In this document: one piece after another, positions 25,003 through 34,028 of the stretch
Layout of the letters: each line of letters starts with the position of its first letter
Numbering within the stretch: the stretch's first letter is position 1
NCBI RefSeq assembly: GCF_042652345.1
Contig: NZ_JBHSJJ010000004.1
Location: forward strand, 496,001 to 560,000
DNA: 64,000 nt
DNA from: Negadavirga shengliensis
GTDB taxonomy: Bacteria; Bacteroidota; Bacteroidia; Cytophagales; Cyclobacteriaceae
Direction: 5' to 3'
Translations under genes and position numbers: made by a program
The notes under the pieces: model-generated
Database searches by the model: none
What the model saw: the letters and a program-made list of their open reading frames with translations, nothing else
Told to the model about the DNA's origin: nothing

Positions 25003-25728
25003 ATGAAACGAACGGTAATCATCACGTTTTTTGCCTTGATGGGCTGTATCCATGCATTTTCCCAAAACCATCCCAAGCAGGATGAAGCCCCGGTTTTTGT
25101 TCCCGATTCCTTGGGTAAATATGAGCTGGGGATCAACACCTATTTTGCCTTTGACAGGTGGATGGACCAAAGCATAAGGTCCCCTTTTGAGATCCTGTTA
25201 CGTCGGAAAATAAAAACCGACAGGATGTTGAGGTTAAGGGTTTACGGCAATTTAAGCAGGTCCAGGAAGGTGGAATTCACCACCACGGACATGGACCGGC
25301 TAGGCAAGTACGGCCTGGCCATCGGGCACGAATGGCTAAAGGCCATCAACAGGAAATGGCAGTGGTATTACGGGCTGGAACTGGAAGGCAGCCAGGACCG
25401 CCGGCATATCCTTCATGAAAGGATGGGCTGGGATGCGGCAACGGATATTTCTTTTTGGGAAAAAAGGGATAACTACCATCACATTGACCGGCTGGCCCTG
25501 TCGCCTCTGGCGGGTATCCGGTTCTCCCTGTCGCCCCGGCTGCTGTTCAGCACGGAATTCCGCCTGGTCAGTTCCCTCGGGCGCCAAAGAATTACAATTG
25601 AAGATTCCACAAAAGCACTGGATGAGGGCGCCAGGTACCAGCTGCAGTCAACAGGTGGACATACCATAAAAGAAAACGGCATCCGGTTCCAGCCCTATAC
25701 GGGAATATTTTTGAATTACCGCTTTTGA
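25003..25728 (+). CDS. Outer-membrane barrel-type protein, triplet member C
   Basis: A 241-residue distant paralogue of members A and B. It keeps the GINTYFAFDRWMDQS motif, the GHEWLKAINRKWQWYYGLELEG block and a terminal Phe (LNYRF) but shares only about a quarter of its residues with them. A signal peptide (1-20) is clear with the ATG at 25003; the in-frame TTG at 24988 would overlap member B and add four residues before the signal. It closes the A-B-C set, which reads as one transcript. The function is unknown. Confidence 0.72.
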   Translation: MKRTVIITFFALMGCIHAFSQNHPKQDEAPVFVPDSLGKYELGINTYFAFDRWMDQSIRSPFEILLRRKIKTDRMLRLRVYGNLSRSRKVEFTTTDMDRLGKYGLAIGHEWLKAINRKWQWYYGLELEGSQDRRHILHERMGWDAATDISFWEKRDNYHHIDRLALSPLAGIRFSLSPRLLFSTEFRLVSSLGRQRITIEDSTKALDEGARYQLQSTGGHTIKENGIRFQPYTGIFLNYRF

Positions 25729-25892
25729 TGGCAGTCCCTTTTTCTCCCCGGCTTGGTCCATGGATCTGATAAATTTCCACGGCTCAGGTTACTGATTTCT
25801 TCCGGACTTGCCTTCAAACCCTTGCTCTATATCTTGACCACAACCGCCTGTAACAAAATCTAACAGCCTGAGTAATTTTTGATCAACGGGAT

Positions 25893-25900
25893 TATATTTG
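25893..25900 (+). promoter_or_regulatory. Putative -7 box upstream of DUF5916 gene
   Basis: TATATTTG, an exact TAnnTTTG match, 118 bp upstream of the ATG at 26019. No -33 box at the expected spacing, so weak. Confidence 0.3.
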
Positions 25901-26018
25901 TAGACAATTTGCCAGATAAATTATTTTTGGATTTATATTGTCATTTGTCTAAAATTTACAAACAAAACGATGGGTTTTAGAATTATTTTTAAAACCTGTA
26001 GTGAAATAAGCATTGAAT

Positions 26019-28193
26019 ATGCGATCTGCATTGACCTTGGGTTTGTTGTTCCTTCTATATGGCGTGGCTTTTGGCCAGAAAATCAACCGTTCTTACCGGT
26101 TACACATCCAGAAAGCGGAATCCCCCATTATGATAGATGGGGTGGTGGACGAACAGGCATGGCTTGATGCGGATGTGGCCAAAGATTTTTATATGATTTT
26201 GCCCATGGATACCAGCTATTCGCAGGTGGAAACGGAGGTAAGGATGACCTATGATGATGAAAACCTGTACCTGTTGGTGATCAATCACCATGCCGTGCCG
26301 GGACCCTACTATGTAGAATCCCTGAGGAGGGATTTTGTCTTTGGAAAGAACGATAATTTCCTCCTGTTCATGGATACGTTTGATGACCAGACAAACGGCT
26401 TTTCATTCGGTGCCAATGCAGCGGGGGCACAATGGGACGGTATCATGTTCGAAGGCGGTAAAGTGGACCTGAGTTGGGACAACAAATGGGTTTCCAAGGT
26501 TCAGAATTACGATGACAAGTGGGTTTTTGAGGCGGCCATCCCCTTCAAAAGCATCCGCTATAAAAAAGGCATCAAAGAATGGGGCATCAATTTCAGCCGG
26601 CTGGATTTAAAAACCACTGAAAAATCCAGCTGGGCGCCCGTGCCCCGTCAGTTTCCCTCCGCCTCGCTTGCTTATACCGGTGTGCTGGTTTGGGACGAGG
26701 CGCCGCCGGAAGCCGGAGCGAATGTGTCCGTGATCCCCTATGTCATGGGAGGAAGAGTAAGGGATTTCGAAGGGGGTACGGAAACCAATTATCAAAACAG
26801 GGTAGGAGTGGATGCCAAAGTGGCCCTAAGTTCTTCCCTGAACCTTGATCTTACGGTGAATCCCGACTTTTCACAGGTAGAGGTGGACAGGCAGATTACC
26901 AACCTGGACCGGTTTGAACTTTTTTTTCCCGAAAGGAGGCAGTTTTTCCTGGAAAACGGGGATCTGTTCGCCAATTTTGGTTATGAAACCATCAGGCCCT
27001 TCTTTTCGCGGAGGATAGGGCTGGATGCCCCCATACAGTTTGGGGCCCGGCTTAGTGGAAAGATCAACCGGGATTGGCGGATAGGCGCCATGAACATGCA
27101 AACCGGCCGGGTGGAAGAAACCGGCCTTCCCGCCCAGAATTTCAGCGTGGTGGCCCTGCAGCGGCGGGTGGGCCAAAGGTCCAATATAGGCGCTATATTT
27201 GTCAACAAGACTTCCTTGGATTATGACCCGTCCCAGGAGCCCGGAGCACCGCAATATTCCCAGTTCAACCGCAATGTGGGGTTGGAATATAACCTGGCCT
27301 CCTCCAATAACCTATGGACTGGCAAAGCGCTTTTCCTGAAATCCTTCAGCCCGGATAAATCAGGTCATAACGGTATTCATGCGGCTAACCTGAGGTATTC
27401 CAGCGGCAACCTTACCTGGGAGTGGAAACATGAATACGTTTCCCCCAATTATACCGCAGAGGTAGGTTATGTGCCGCGGACGGGGTACTACAGGATCAAT
27501 CCGAGTGTTGCCTACCTGTTTTTCCCAAAAAGCAAGAAAATCTTAAGACACGGTCCGCAAATCACTACCTCCCTTTTTTACAATATGGACCTAGAGCAAA
27601 CTGATAATATCAGCATGTTGGCTTATACCGTCAGGTTCAGAAGCCAAAGCGATCTGACCGTCTGGACCGGACACGACCGGATACTTCTCCAGCAACCCTT
27701 TGATCCTACCAACTTCAGCGGGGATACTCTGGCCACCCATACGGACCACAATTGGAGGACCTTTGGAGCGGAGTATATTTCCAAACCCCAAAGCCTGTTC
27801 ACTTATTCCCTTTCCTCTCAATTCGGGGGGTACTACGCGGATGGAGACCGATTTAATTTTGTGGGAGAAATGGGGTACCGGTTCCAGCCCTATGTAGGCA
27901 TCACCATGAATGCCAACTATAATGAAATCCACCTGCCCAAGCCTTGGGGCAAGACCACCTTTTGGTTGGTGGGACCGCGGCTGGATGTGACATTCACCAA
28001 TACGATCTTTTTGACCGCATTTGTCCAGTACAACGAACAGATAGACAACATCAACCTCAACACCAGGTTCCAATGGCGTTTTAAACCGGCATCCGACCTG
28101 TTTCTCGTATTCACCGATAATTATTTACCGGCTCCGTTTTATGTGAAGAACAGGACCCTGGCATTGAAATTCACCTACTGGTGGACCATGTAA
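26019..28193 (+). CDS. DUF5916 protein with CBM9-like N-terminal domain
   Basis: A 724-residue exported protein. After a signal peptide (1-20) comes a CBM9/DOMON-like beta-sandwich (about 30-210, ESPIMIDGVVDEQAWLDADV and the DDENLYLLVINH strand), then a long beta-barrel-like DUF5916 region containing DLTVNPDFSQVEVDRQ and FFPERRQFFLENGDLF, both typical of the family. The last strands end LALKFTYWWTM. DUF5916 proteins are thought to be outer-membrane proteins of unknown role, often near polysaccharide or peptide utilisation genes. ATG 26019 is preferred to the TTG at 26013. Confidence 0.88.
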   Translation: MRSALTLGLLFLLYGVAFGQKINRSYRLHIQKAESPIMIDGVVDEQAWLDADVAKDFYMILPMDTSYSQVETEVRMTYDDENLYLLVINHHAVPGPYYVESLRRDFVFGKNDNFLLFMDTFDDQTNGFSFGANAAGAQWDGIMFEGGKVDLSWDNKWVSKVQNYDDKWVFEAAIPFKSIRYKKGIKEWGINFSRLDLKTTEKSSWAPVPRQFPSASLAYTGVLVWDEAPPEAGANVSVIPYVMGGRVRDFEGGTETNYQNRVGVDAKVALSSSLNLDLTVNPDFSQVEVDRQITNLDRFELFFPERRQFFLENGDLFANFGYETIRPFFSRRIGLDAPIQFGARLSGKINRDWRIGAMNMQTGRVEETGLPAQNFSVVALQRRVGQRSNIGAIFVNKTSLDYDPSQEPGAPQYSQFNRNVGLEYNLASSNNLWTGKALFLKSFSPDKSGHNGIHAANLRYSSGNLTWEWKHEYVSPNYTAEVGYVPRTGYYRINPSVAYLFFPKSKKILRHGPQITTSLFYNMDLEQTDNISMLAYTVRFRSQSDLTVWTGHDRILLQQPFDPTNFSGDTLATHTDHNWRTFGAEYISKPQSLFTYSLSSQFGGYYADGDRFNFVGEMGYRFQPYVGITMNANYNEIHLPKPWGKTTFWLVGPRLDVTFTNTIFLTAFVQYNEQIDNINLNTRFQWRFKPASDLFLVFTDNYLPAPFYVKNRTLALKFTYWWTM

Positions 28194-28549
28194 AAAGCAA
28201 CAAGAATTCAGAAAGAAGAATCAAGACCACTGGGGGGTGCATCTCAGGTATTTTTGTCATACGTGTAGTCTCCTCAAATTCCCACAGCAAAAATAGCCAA
28301 GCAATAAGGTAGTGTCATGTCAAATGTAAATTGACGGAAATATCGACGATTTTTTATCCACTCCTGACTTTTATCCACACCTCACTAAAATACATAAGGT
28401 AACCAGAATCTTAAAATGCCATGATGCCGGTTATATTTTGTGACATTCTTCTTATCTATTTTTAACTCAAAGACCATCGGACCAGCCAGAAACACCCCGG
28501 CAATTCCAGCCTATAGGAAGCGGCAGGAGTGTGGTCAACTTCTTCAAAA
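28194..28549. other. Intergenic region upstream of 28550 gene
   Basis: 356 bp with no clear gene. The stretch near 28310-28350 looks like the terminal part of an insertion sequence, but no matching partner end was found, so this is not claimed as an element. Confidence 0.35.
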
Positions 28550-29656
28550 ATGAAAGATCAATCTAAAAATAACACCCCTACACCTGTCGGGAAGTCAGAA
28601 AAAAGGTCATCTCTGGGATTTCTTCTACCGGTTATTTCGCTTGCTGCTTTTCTTTGGATGAGTAAAACGGGTCTTATCCCTGCAAAAGCACACCAATCTG
28701 ACCATCCTGTTTGGCCGGCAATGCAGGAAAGTCCACCCTTCAAAGTTCTCTACCCTGCGGCGGATACAGTTCTGTTGGATACGGCTTTATATAACCGGAT
28801 GATCTTGCATCTTGTTCATGACAGGCCGTCGGGGGGATGGCCAGTGGAAACCCCTTTTCCTTTACCTGATGCTGTCCTGCCCTTTAAAAGGATTGTGGCC
28901 TACTATGGTAATCTGTATTCACCGGGGATGGGGATATTGGGAGCCTTGTCTCCCGATGAAATGTTGGCCAAACTCCAGGAAGAAGTGAAAAGCTGGGAGG
29001 ATGCTGATCCTTTTACACCCGTGCAGCCCGCATTACACTACGTAGCTGTCACGGCGCAGCCAGCCCCCGGTGCAGGAGGCAGATACCGGCTAAGAATGCC
29101 TTCCAGCCAGATCGATCGGGTATTGGAAATCGCAAAGGAAATCGAAGCACTGGTCTTTCTGGACATACAGGTGGGCCACAGTACGCTACAGGAAGAGATA
29201 CCTTTGCTGGAAAATTACCTGTTGCTGCCACACGTGCATATAGGGATAGATCCTGAATATTCCATGAAACGGGGACAGGTACCTGGCAGCGCCATTGGGA
29301 CGTTCGATGCTGCGGATATCAACTATGTTTCCGGATACCTGGCAGGCCTGGTAAGGGAGTACGGTTTACCTCCCAAGATCCTGATCGTGCACCGTTTTAC
29401 CAAAGCGATGGTAACGGACTATAAAAAAATCGAAACCCTGCCGGAAGTTCAGATTGTTATGAACATGGACGGGTTCGGATTCCCCGCCAAAAAGATCAAT
29501 ACCTACCAGCGTTTTATAGCCGGAGAGCCCGTTCAGTTTACCGGATTCAAATTGTTTTACCGACAGGATACACGGGACAGCCGCTGGCCAGAGTTGATGC
29601 AACCCGGAGAAATTCTAAAGCTCTATCCCAAGCCCATCTATATTCAATACCAGTAA
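28550..29656 (+). CDS. Membrane-anchored protein of unknown function
   Basis: A 368-residue protein not assigned to a named family. A hydrophilic N-terminus is followed by one hydrophobic helix (about 24-40), then a soluble domain outside the cytoplasm. It shows regular strand-helix units such as VAYYGNLYSPGMGILG, EALVFLDIQVGHSTLQEE, HVHIGIDPEYSMKRGQVPG, PPKILIVHRFTKAMV and VQIVMNMDGFG, suggesting a TIM-barrel-like fold. Similar segments are recalled from uncharacterised actinobacterial exported proteins, so transfer is possible. ATG 28550 is chosen; GTG at 28529 is possible. It stands alone, divergent from nothing and convergent with the dioxygenase gene. Confidence 0.6.
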   Translation: MKDQSKNNTPTPVGKSEKRSSLGFLLPVISLAAFLWMSKTGLIPAKAHQSDHPVWPAMQESPPFKVLYPAADTVLLDTALYNRMILHLVHDRPSGGWPVETPFPLPDAVLPFKRIVAYYGNLYSPGMGILGALSPDEMLAKLQEEVKSWEDADPFTPVQPALHYVAVTAQPAPGAGGRYRLRMPSSQIDRVLEIAKEIEALVFLDIQVGHSTLQEEIPLLENYLLLPHVHIGIDPEYSMKRGQVPGSAIGTFDAADINYVSGYLAGLVREYGLPPKILIVHRFTKAMVTDYKKIETLPEVQIVMNMDGFGFPAKKINTYQRFIAGEPVQFTGFKLFYRQDTRDSRWPELMQPGEILKLYPKPIYIQYQ

Positions 29657-29723
29657 GACCATTACTTTTATGTAGGTCAGGGTCTTGACATTGAAATCCA
29701 AGTAATTAAGGGCTGATGCAACA

Positions 29724-30671
29724 TCACTCCCAGCGATCCAGTCCCAGCAGCTTTTTGCCCAAGGGACTTAGTTCAGCTACAGGGTATTTGGTTTGTTCCC
29801 ACTTTCTGGGATCCCCCGGGAAGGCAAAGCCCTCGGGAGGGAGTCTTTCTTTCCAGGATTTTATTCTCCATTGCCTCATCTCTTCATTGTCCTCTTCAGC
29901 CGGCATCATGGAAATATATTGGGCCATCCTGACTTTATTTTCACTGTGATTTGGCCTGATCCCATGGGGGAGGGTGCTGTTGAATATTAGCAGGTCTCCT
30001 TCTTCCAACAAGACTTTGGTCAGATCAAATCCTGTGATGTCCGGCTTGAAACGGTCCCTGTCTTCCGGCTGGTCTTTTTTCCAGGTGTCATAGCAACGGT
30101 ACAATTCCGGCACACATTGGAAGCCGCCCTGCTTGGGATCCATCTGGTCATTTAAAGCGACTAACCCCTGGACATTTTGGGGCCTGGTTTCGGGATCATA
30201 ATCCCAGTGGATAAACCCTTCGAATTCAAAGTCAGGCTGTACAGGAAGATTGAGGTTGGCCCGGTCTATGGTGACCCAAAGCTCGTCGATGCCCCAAATG
30301 TCGGTAAATGTATCATAAACCTTTGGATACTGCCTGATGTCCCATAAATATTGATGATGGTAGATTTCCACCATGCCGCTGTTGGTCAGTTCCTTCATTT
30401 TCATCTCTACCCCGCCAGGAGGGTACCAAGTACTTTTATCGTTGGGATCTTTCTCTTCAAATTCCCATAGTAAATCCGCAAGCCGGCCGGTATAGTCCCG
30501 GGGAACAGCATGCTTGATGATTACATACCCGTTTTGGATCCAAAACTCCCAATCTTCATCTGACAGTACTTTAAGCGGCTTACCGTTGGAGCGGTCGTTT
30601 AATTTTTTTCTACTGGAAGTTGCCGTAGAGGGGTTTCCGGGTATCTCCTGATGATATTTATTGGCTGCCAT
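29724..30671 (-). CDS. Phytanoyl-CoA dioxygenase (PhyH) family protein, second copy
   Basis: A 315-residue Fe(II)/2-oxoglutarate dioxygenase only distantly related to the one at 21094. The HxD ligands lie in GFIHWDYDPETRP and the distal His in STLPHGIRPNHSENKVR, with the Arg for 2-oxoglutarate close behind. The N-terminal region (LKVLSDEDWEFWIQNGYVII) is typical of PhyH proteins. No signal peptide. It is a single gene; the substrate is unknown. Confidence 0.85.
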   Translation of the reverse strand: MAANKYHQEIPGNPSTATSSRKKLNDRSNGKPLKVLSDEDWEFWIQNGYVIIKHAVPRDYTGRLADLLWEFEEKDPNDKSTWYPPGGVEMKMKELTNSGMVEIYHHQYLWDIRQYPKVYDTFTDIWGIDELWVTIDRANLNLPVQPDFEFEGFIHWDYDPETRPQNVQGLVALNDQMDPKQGGFQCVPELYRCYDTWKKDQPEDRDRFKPDITGFDLTKVLLEEGDLLIFNSTLPHGIRPNHSENKVRMAQYISMMPAEEDNEEMRQWRIKSWKERLPPEGFAFPGDPRKWEQTKYPVAELSPLGKKLLGLDRWE

Positions 30672-31454
30672 GGTTAGTTATAGTGGTTGTTTGCTGATCT
30701 TCTTAATTTACAACTTTATCTACAAATCACCAAAATCTACAGGCTAAGGTGCAGGAAAATCACTTTTGTCGATCGAGGGAGCTTTCTAGGGTTAACCTTT
30801 TTTGAGGACATACACCTAATTTAGGGAATTAGCCAATTTAAACCTTCGAAGGGGATGGCGACTGCAGGAAATCATCTTTTCGGAAGAATCAATTATATAA
30901 ATAAATCGTTAACTTTAAAATGCAAATCATGACAGGAAACTGGAGAGAACCCGCCAATTAGAGGCCTTTTCCAAATCGGGATCACCCCAAGAGACCAACA
31001 AGGTAGTAAACCGTTCTTATCGCTATTTGATTAAAGGAAACTATAAGATCATCTATAGCATAGAAGGGAGATCTTTGTATATACAGGCAGTAGTAGATAC
31101 TAGACAGGACCCAGCCAGTTCCAGAATTTAATCCCCGTCACTCCAACTGGATGTGGATTGTATTACATCCTTTTGTCCCTTTTGAAAACGGTGCAGAAGT
31201 GTATGTAATACCATTTTTTTAACCCGACGATAGCACAGTAGATGGTGTGGAATTACAAAGTAGGGCTACACCCATCGGCGCTCCGCCGGTTGTAAATGCC
31301 GTCTACAATTCGCTGGGATAACACCTGAAAGCTAACCTGTTGATGTATAGGGAGACAGGTCCCAGATCCTGGAGACCTGCTGATTTTCCATTTATATAAA
31401 TTAGTTTTATGAACTTAATCACTTATTTTAGCTTGTCAGTTAAAACATCACTGT
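30672..31454. other. Intergenic region with toxin remnant
   Basis: 783 bp without an intact gene. It contains the ParE-type remnant at 30934-31131. The rest (for example 31240-31320) shows no recognisable feature, though it may contain other decayed mobile sequence. Confidence 0.5.
30934..31131 (+). pseudogene. ParE/RelE-type toxin remnant, 5'-truncated
   Basis: The frame reads KLERTRQLEAFSKSGSPQ then NRSYRYLIKGNYKIIYSIEG and VVDTRQDP before a stop. This is the C-terminal two-thirds of a ParE/RelE-superfamily toxin, where Y-K-I-x-Y and D-T-R-Q-(D/N)-P are typical. No start codon precedes it in frame, and stops lie at 30910-30918, so the first about 30 residues are missing. No antitoxin gene is seen on either side. 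Confidence 0.7.
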
Positions 31455-33956
31455 ATGAACCTGGACAGATTTCTCAAAAAAACGGCGGGGCTATTGTTCT
31501 TAGCCCTCGCTGTCTTTTTGAACGGGCTGTATGCCCAGACCTCTTCTGAGATCTACCACGATCTCCTTAAACTCAAAGAAACCAAAAGGGTACTCTACAT
31601 CGCGGCGCATCCGGACGACGAGAATACGAGGCTGATCGCCTACCTGGCCAATAAGGAACACATGCAGGTAGCCTACCTGTCCCTGACCCGGGGTGACGGT
31701 GGGCAGAACCTTATAGGAAAAGAACTGGGAATTGAATTGGGAATGATCCGCACCCAGGAGCTGCTCAGGGCCAGGGAAACGGATGGGGGCAAACAGTATT
31801 TTTCCCGCGCCATAGATTTCGGCTTCAGCCGCGATCCGGACGAAACCTTGAACAACTGGGACCGCGAAAAGTTACTATCGGATGTGGTTTGGGTTATCCG
31901 CAAGTTTCAGCCTGATGTCATCATCACCCGGTTCAATACCATTCCGGGGACCACGCATGGGCATCATACCACATCCGCCATCCTGGCAGGGGAGGCCTTC
32001 CAAAAAGCAGCGGACCCCAAGGTGTTTCCGGAACAATTGAAATGGGTTTCTCCCTGGAAAGCAAAAAGGATATTCTGGAATGCTTATAGTTGGGGGGGAC
32101 AATATGAGCCCAAAGAAGACAAGCTTTATCATAATTTCCCGGTCGGGGAATACAATCCGCTCCTTGGCACTACCTATTCACAAATAGCCGCGGACAGCAG
32201 GACCATGCACAAATCCCAGGGATTCGGTGCCACAGCCCAGATCGGGGAAAGTGACGATTTCATGGAACTGGTAGATGGAGAAGAATTTGAAAATCATCCT
32301 TTTGAGGGCGTTGCAAACAGATGGGAGGAGCTGGATAATGGAAAACTTATCCAGCAGGAAATCGATAAGGTTTTGCGCGGATTCGATTTTTTGGTGCCTG
32401 CAAACAACCTGGCAGGTCTGCAGAAAATCAAAGCGCTTTTGGATCTCCGGAAGGATGGCCCCGGCTGGATGAAGGAAAAAAGGGAGCAGATCGACCGGAT
32501 CATTTTGGACGTATTGGGATTCAAGGCGCTATTCACCTCCAACAAGGAATTGTCTTACCCATCCGATGAAATAAAAAGTACGCTAATAGCCAATAATCCT
32601 TCTGACATTCCCATTTTACTAAAAAATGTGAAGACAGTGGGGCATGCGGAAAACCTCCATGAAACCCTGGCAGGCAACCGGCCCTTTAATACCGCTATTG
32701 TCCTTCATTTACCGGATGATTATCCGGTTTCCCAGCCTTATTGGTTGGAGAGGGCGCCTGAAAACAACTTGTTTTCCATTGATGACCAGGAACGGATAGG
32801 AAAGCCTTTCAACGATCCTGCGGTAATGGCCGTCTTGACACTGGAAATAGAAGGTCAGGAAATCGAATGGCCTGTTCCCCTCCAATACCGCTACAACGAT
32901 CAGGTGGACGGTGAGATCATCCAGCCATTTACCGTCTTGCCGCGCATTACCCTGGAAGTCAATGCCGATAACGTATTTTTACTCAATGATAACCCGGAGG
33001 AGATTACCGTCGAAGTAACTTTTGAAAATTCTTTTATAGAAGGGGATTTGGCGTTTGAAGGGTTGGATAAGGATGATTATGAGATATTGGAAAAAAAGGA
33101 GGACAAATCAAAAAGCAAAATCGTGTACAGGGTAAAGCTGAAAGGAGGGGATGGACCGGAAAAATCCACCATTTTGGCTCACTATAAAACAAGGGACGGC
33201 AGCATTTACAGCAAGGGCAAAAGGAGAATTTTGTACAAGCATATCCCGAACCTTACCTATTTCCCTCCGGCTGAGTTCAACCTTATCAGGCTTCAAATGG
33301 ATATGAGTCTGCATAGAATAGGGTACATTCCGGGTGCCGGGGATGAAGTCCCAAAAGTATTGGCCGATCTCGGCTATCCGGTAGAGATACTGGACAACGG
33401 TCAGTTGACATTGAGCCGGCTAAAACAATACCAGACGGTAATCGTGGGAATAAGGGCTTTTAATGTCAACCAGGCGCTTGCCAACAGTACCGACCAACTT
33501 ATGGAATATGTACATGGAGGAGGGAATCTTATTGTACAGTACAACACCATATCTCCTTTACTGACCAGGGAACTGGGCCCTTACCCGATACAACTCTCCA
33601 GGGACAGGATCACAGTGGAAGAATCACCGGTGGACATCAATTTTGAAGAACATCCGGTTCTCCGCTACCCGAACAAAATCCGACCCGCCGATTTTGACGG
33701 GTGGGTTCAGGAAAGAGGACTGTATTTTCCGGGTACCTGGGATAAACGGTATGTTACCCCTCTTACCATGCAGGATCCCGATGAGCCCGCCACCAAAGGT
33801 TCCCTCTTGCTCGCCGGATATGGCGAAGGCACCTATGCCTATTCCGGGATTTCCTGGTTTAGGTTATTGCCTGCGGGTGTACCCGGAGCCATCAAACTAT
33901 TTGTCAACTTAATCGAGCAAAACGGTGAAGGGAAAAAATTATCTGAATTGGAATAG
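31455..33956 (+). CDS. Secreted PIG-L family deacetylase with C-terminal extension
   Basis: An 833-residue exported enzyme. A signal peptide (1-27) precedes a PIG-L/LmbE domain (about 40-300) with the zinc motif AAHPDDEN and a second ligand region THGHHTTS. Residues about 300-610 form a beta-rich middle part and 610-810 an alpha/beta domain like the class I glutamine amidotransferase (ThuA-like) fold (YQTVIVGIRAFNVNQA, HGGGNLIVQYNT). PIG-L enzymes remove N-acetyl groups from GlcNAc-type sugars. A sodium:solute symporter gene follows 72 bp downstream, suggesting extracellular deacetylation with uptake of a product. Confidence 0.9.
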   Translation: MNLDRFLKKTAGLLFLALAVFLNGLYAQTSSEIYHDLLKLKETKRVLYIAAHPDDENTRLIAYLANKEHMQVAYLSLTRGDGGQNLIGKELGIELGMIRTQELLRARETDGGKQYFSRAIDFGFSRDPDETLNNWDREKLLSDVVWVIRKFQPDVIITRFNTIPGTTHGHHTTSAILAGEAFQKAADPKVFPEQLKWVSPWKAKRIFWNAYSWGGQYEPKEDKLYHNFPVGEYNPLLGTTYSQIAADSRTMHKSQGFGATAQIGESDDFMELVDGEEFENHPFEGVANRWEELDNGKLIQQEIDKVLRGFDFLVPANNLAGLQKIKALLDLRKDGPGWMKEKREQIDRIILDVLGFKALFTSNKELSYPSDEIKSTLIANNPSDIPILLKNVKTVGHAENLHETLAGNRPFNTAIVLHLPDDYPVSQPYWLERAPENNLFSIDDQERIGKPFNDPAVMAVLTLEIEGQEIEWPVPLQYRYNDQVDGEIIQPFTVLPRITLEVNADNVFLLNDNPEEITVEVTFENSFIEGDLAFEGLDKDDYEILEKKEDKSKSKIVYRVKLKGGDGPEKSTILAHYKTRDGSIYSKGKRRILYKHIPNLTYFPPAEFNLIRLQMDMSLHRIGYIPGAGDEVPKVLADLGYPVEILDNGQLTLSRLKQYQTVIVGIRAFNVNQALANSTDQLMEYVHGGGNLIVQYNTISPLLTRELGPYPIQLSRDRITVEESPVDINFEEHPVLRYPNKIRPADFDGWVQERGLYFPGTWDKRYVTPLTMQDPDEPATKGSLLLAGYGEGTYAYSGISWFRLLPAGVPGAIKLFVNLIEQNGEGKKLSELE

Positions 33957-34028
33957 ACTTTATCTGCTACAGGTTATTGTGCTCGCCATTTTAATCTTTT
34001 TGTTTTATTTCGTCACAAAAACTTATTC

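Noticed and set aside
28310..28360. Possible insertion-sequence terminal repeat
   Set aside because: Resembles an IS end from memory but no partner repeat or transposase remnant was found within the window.
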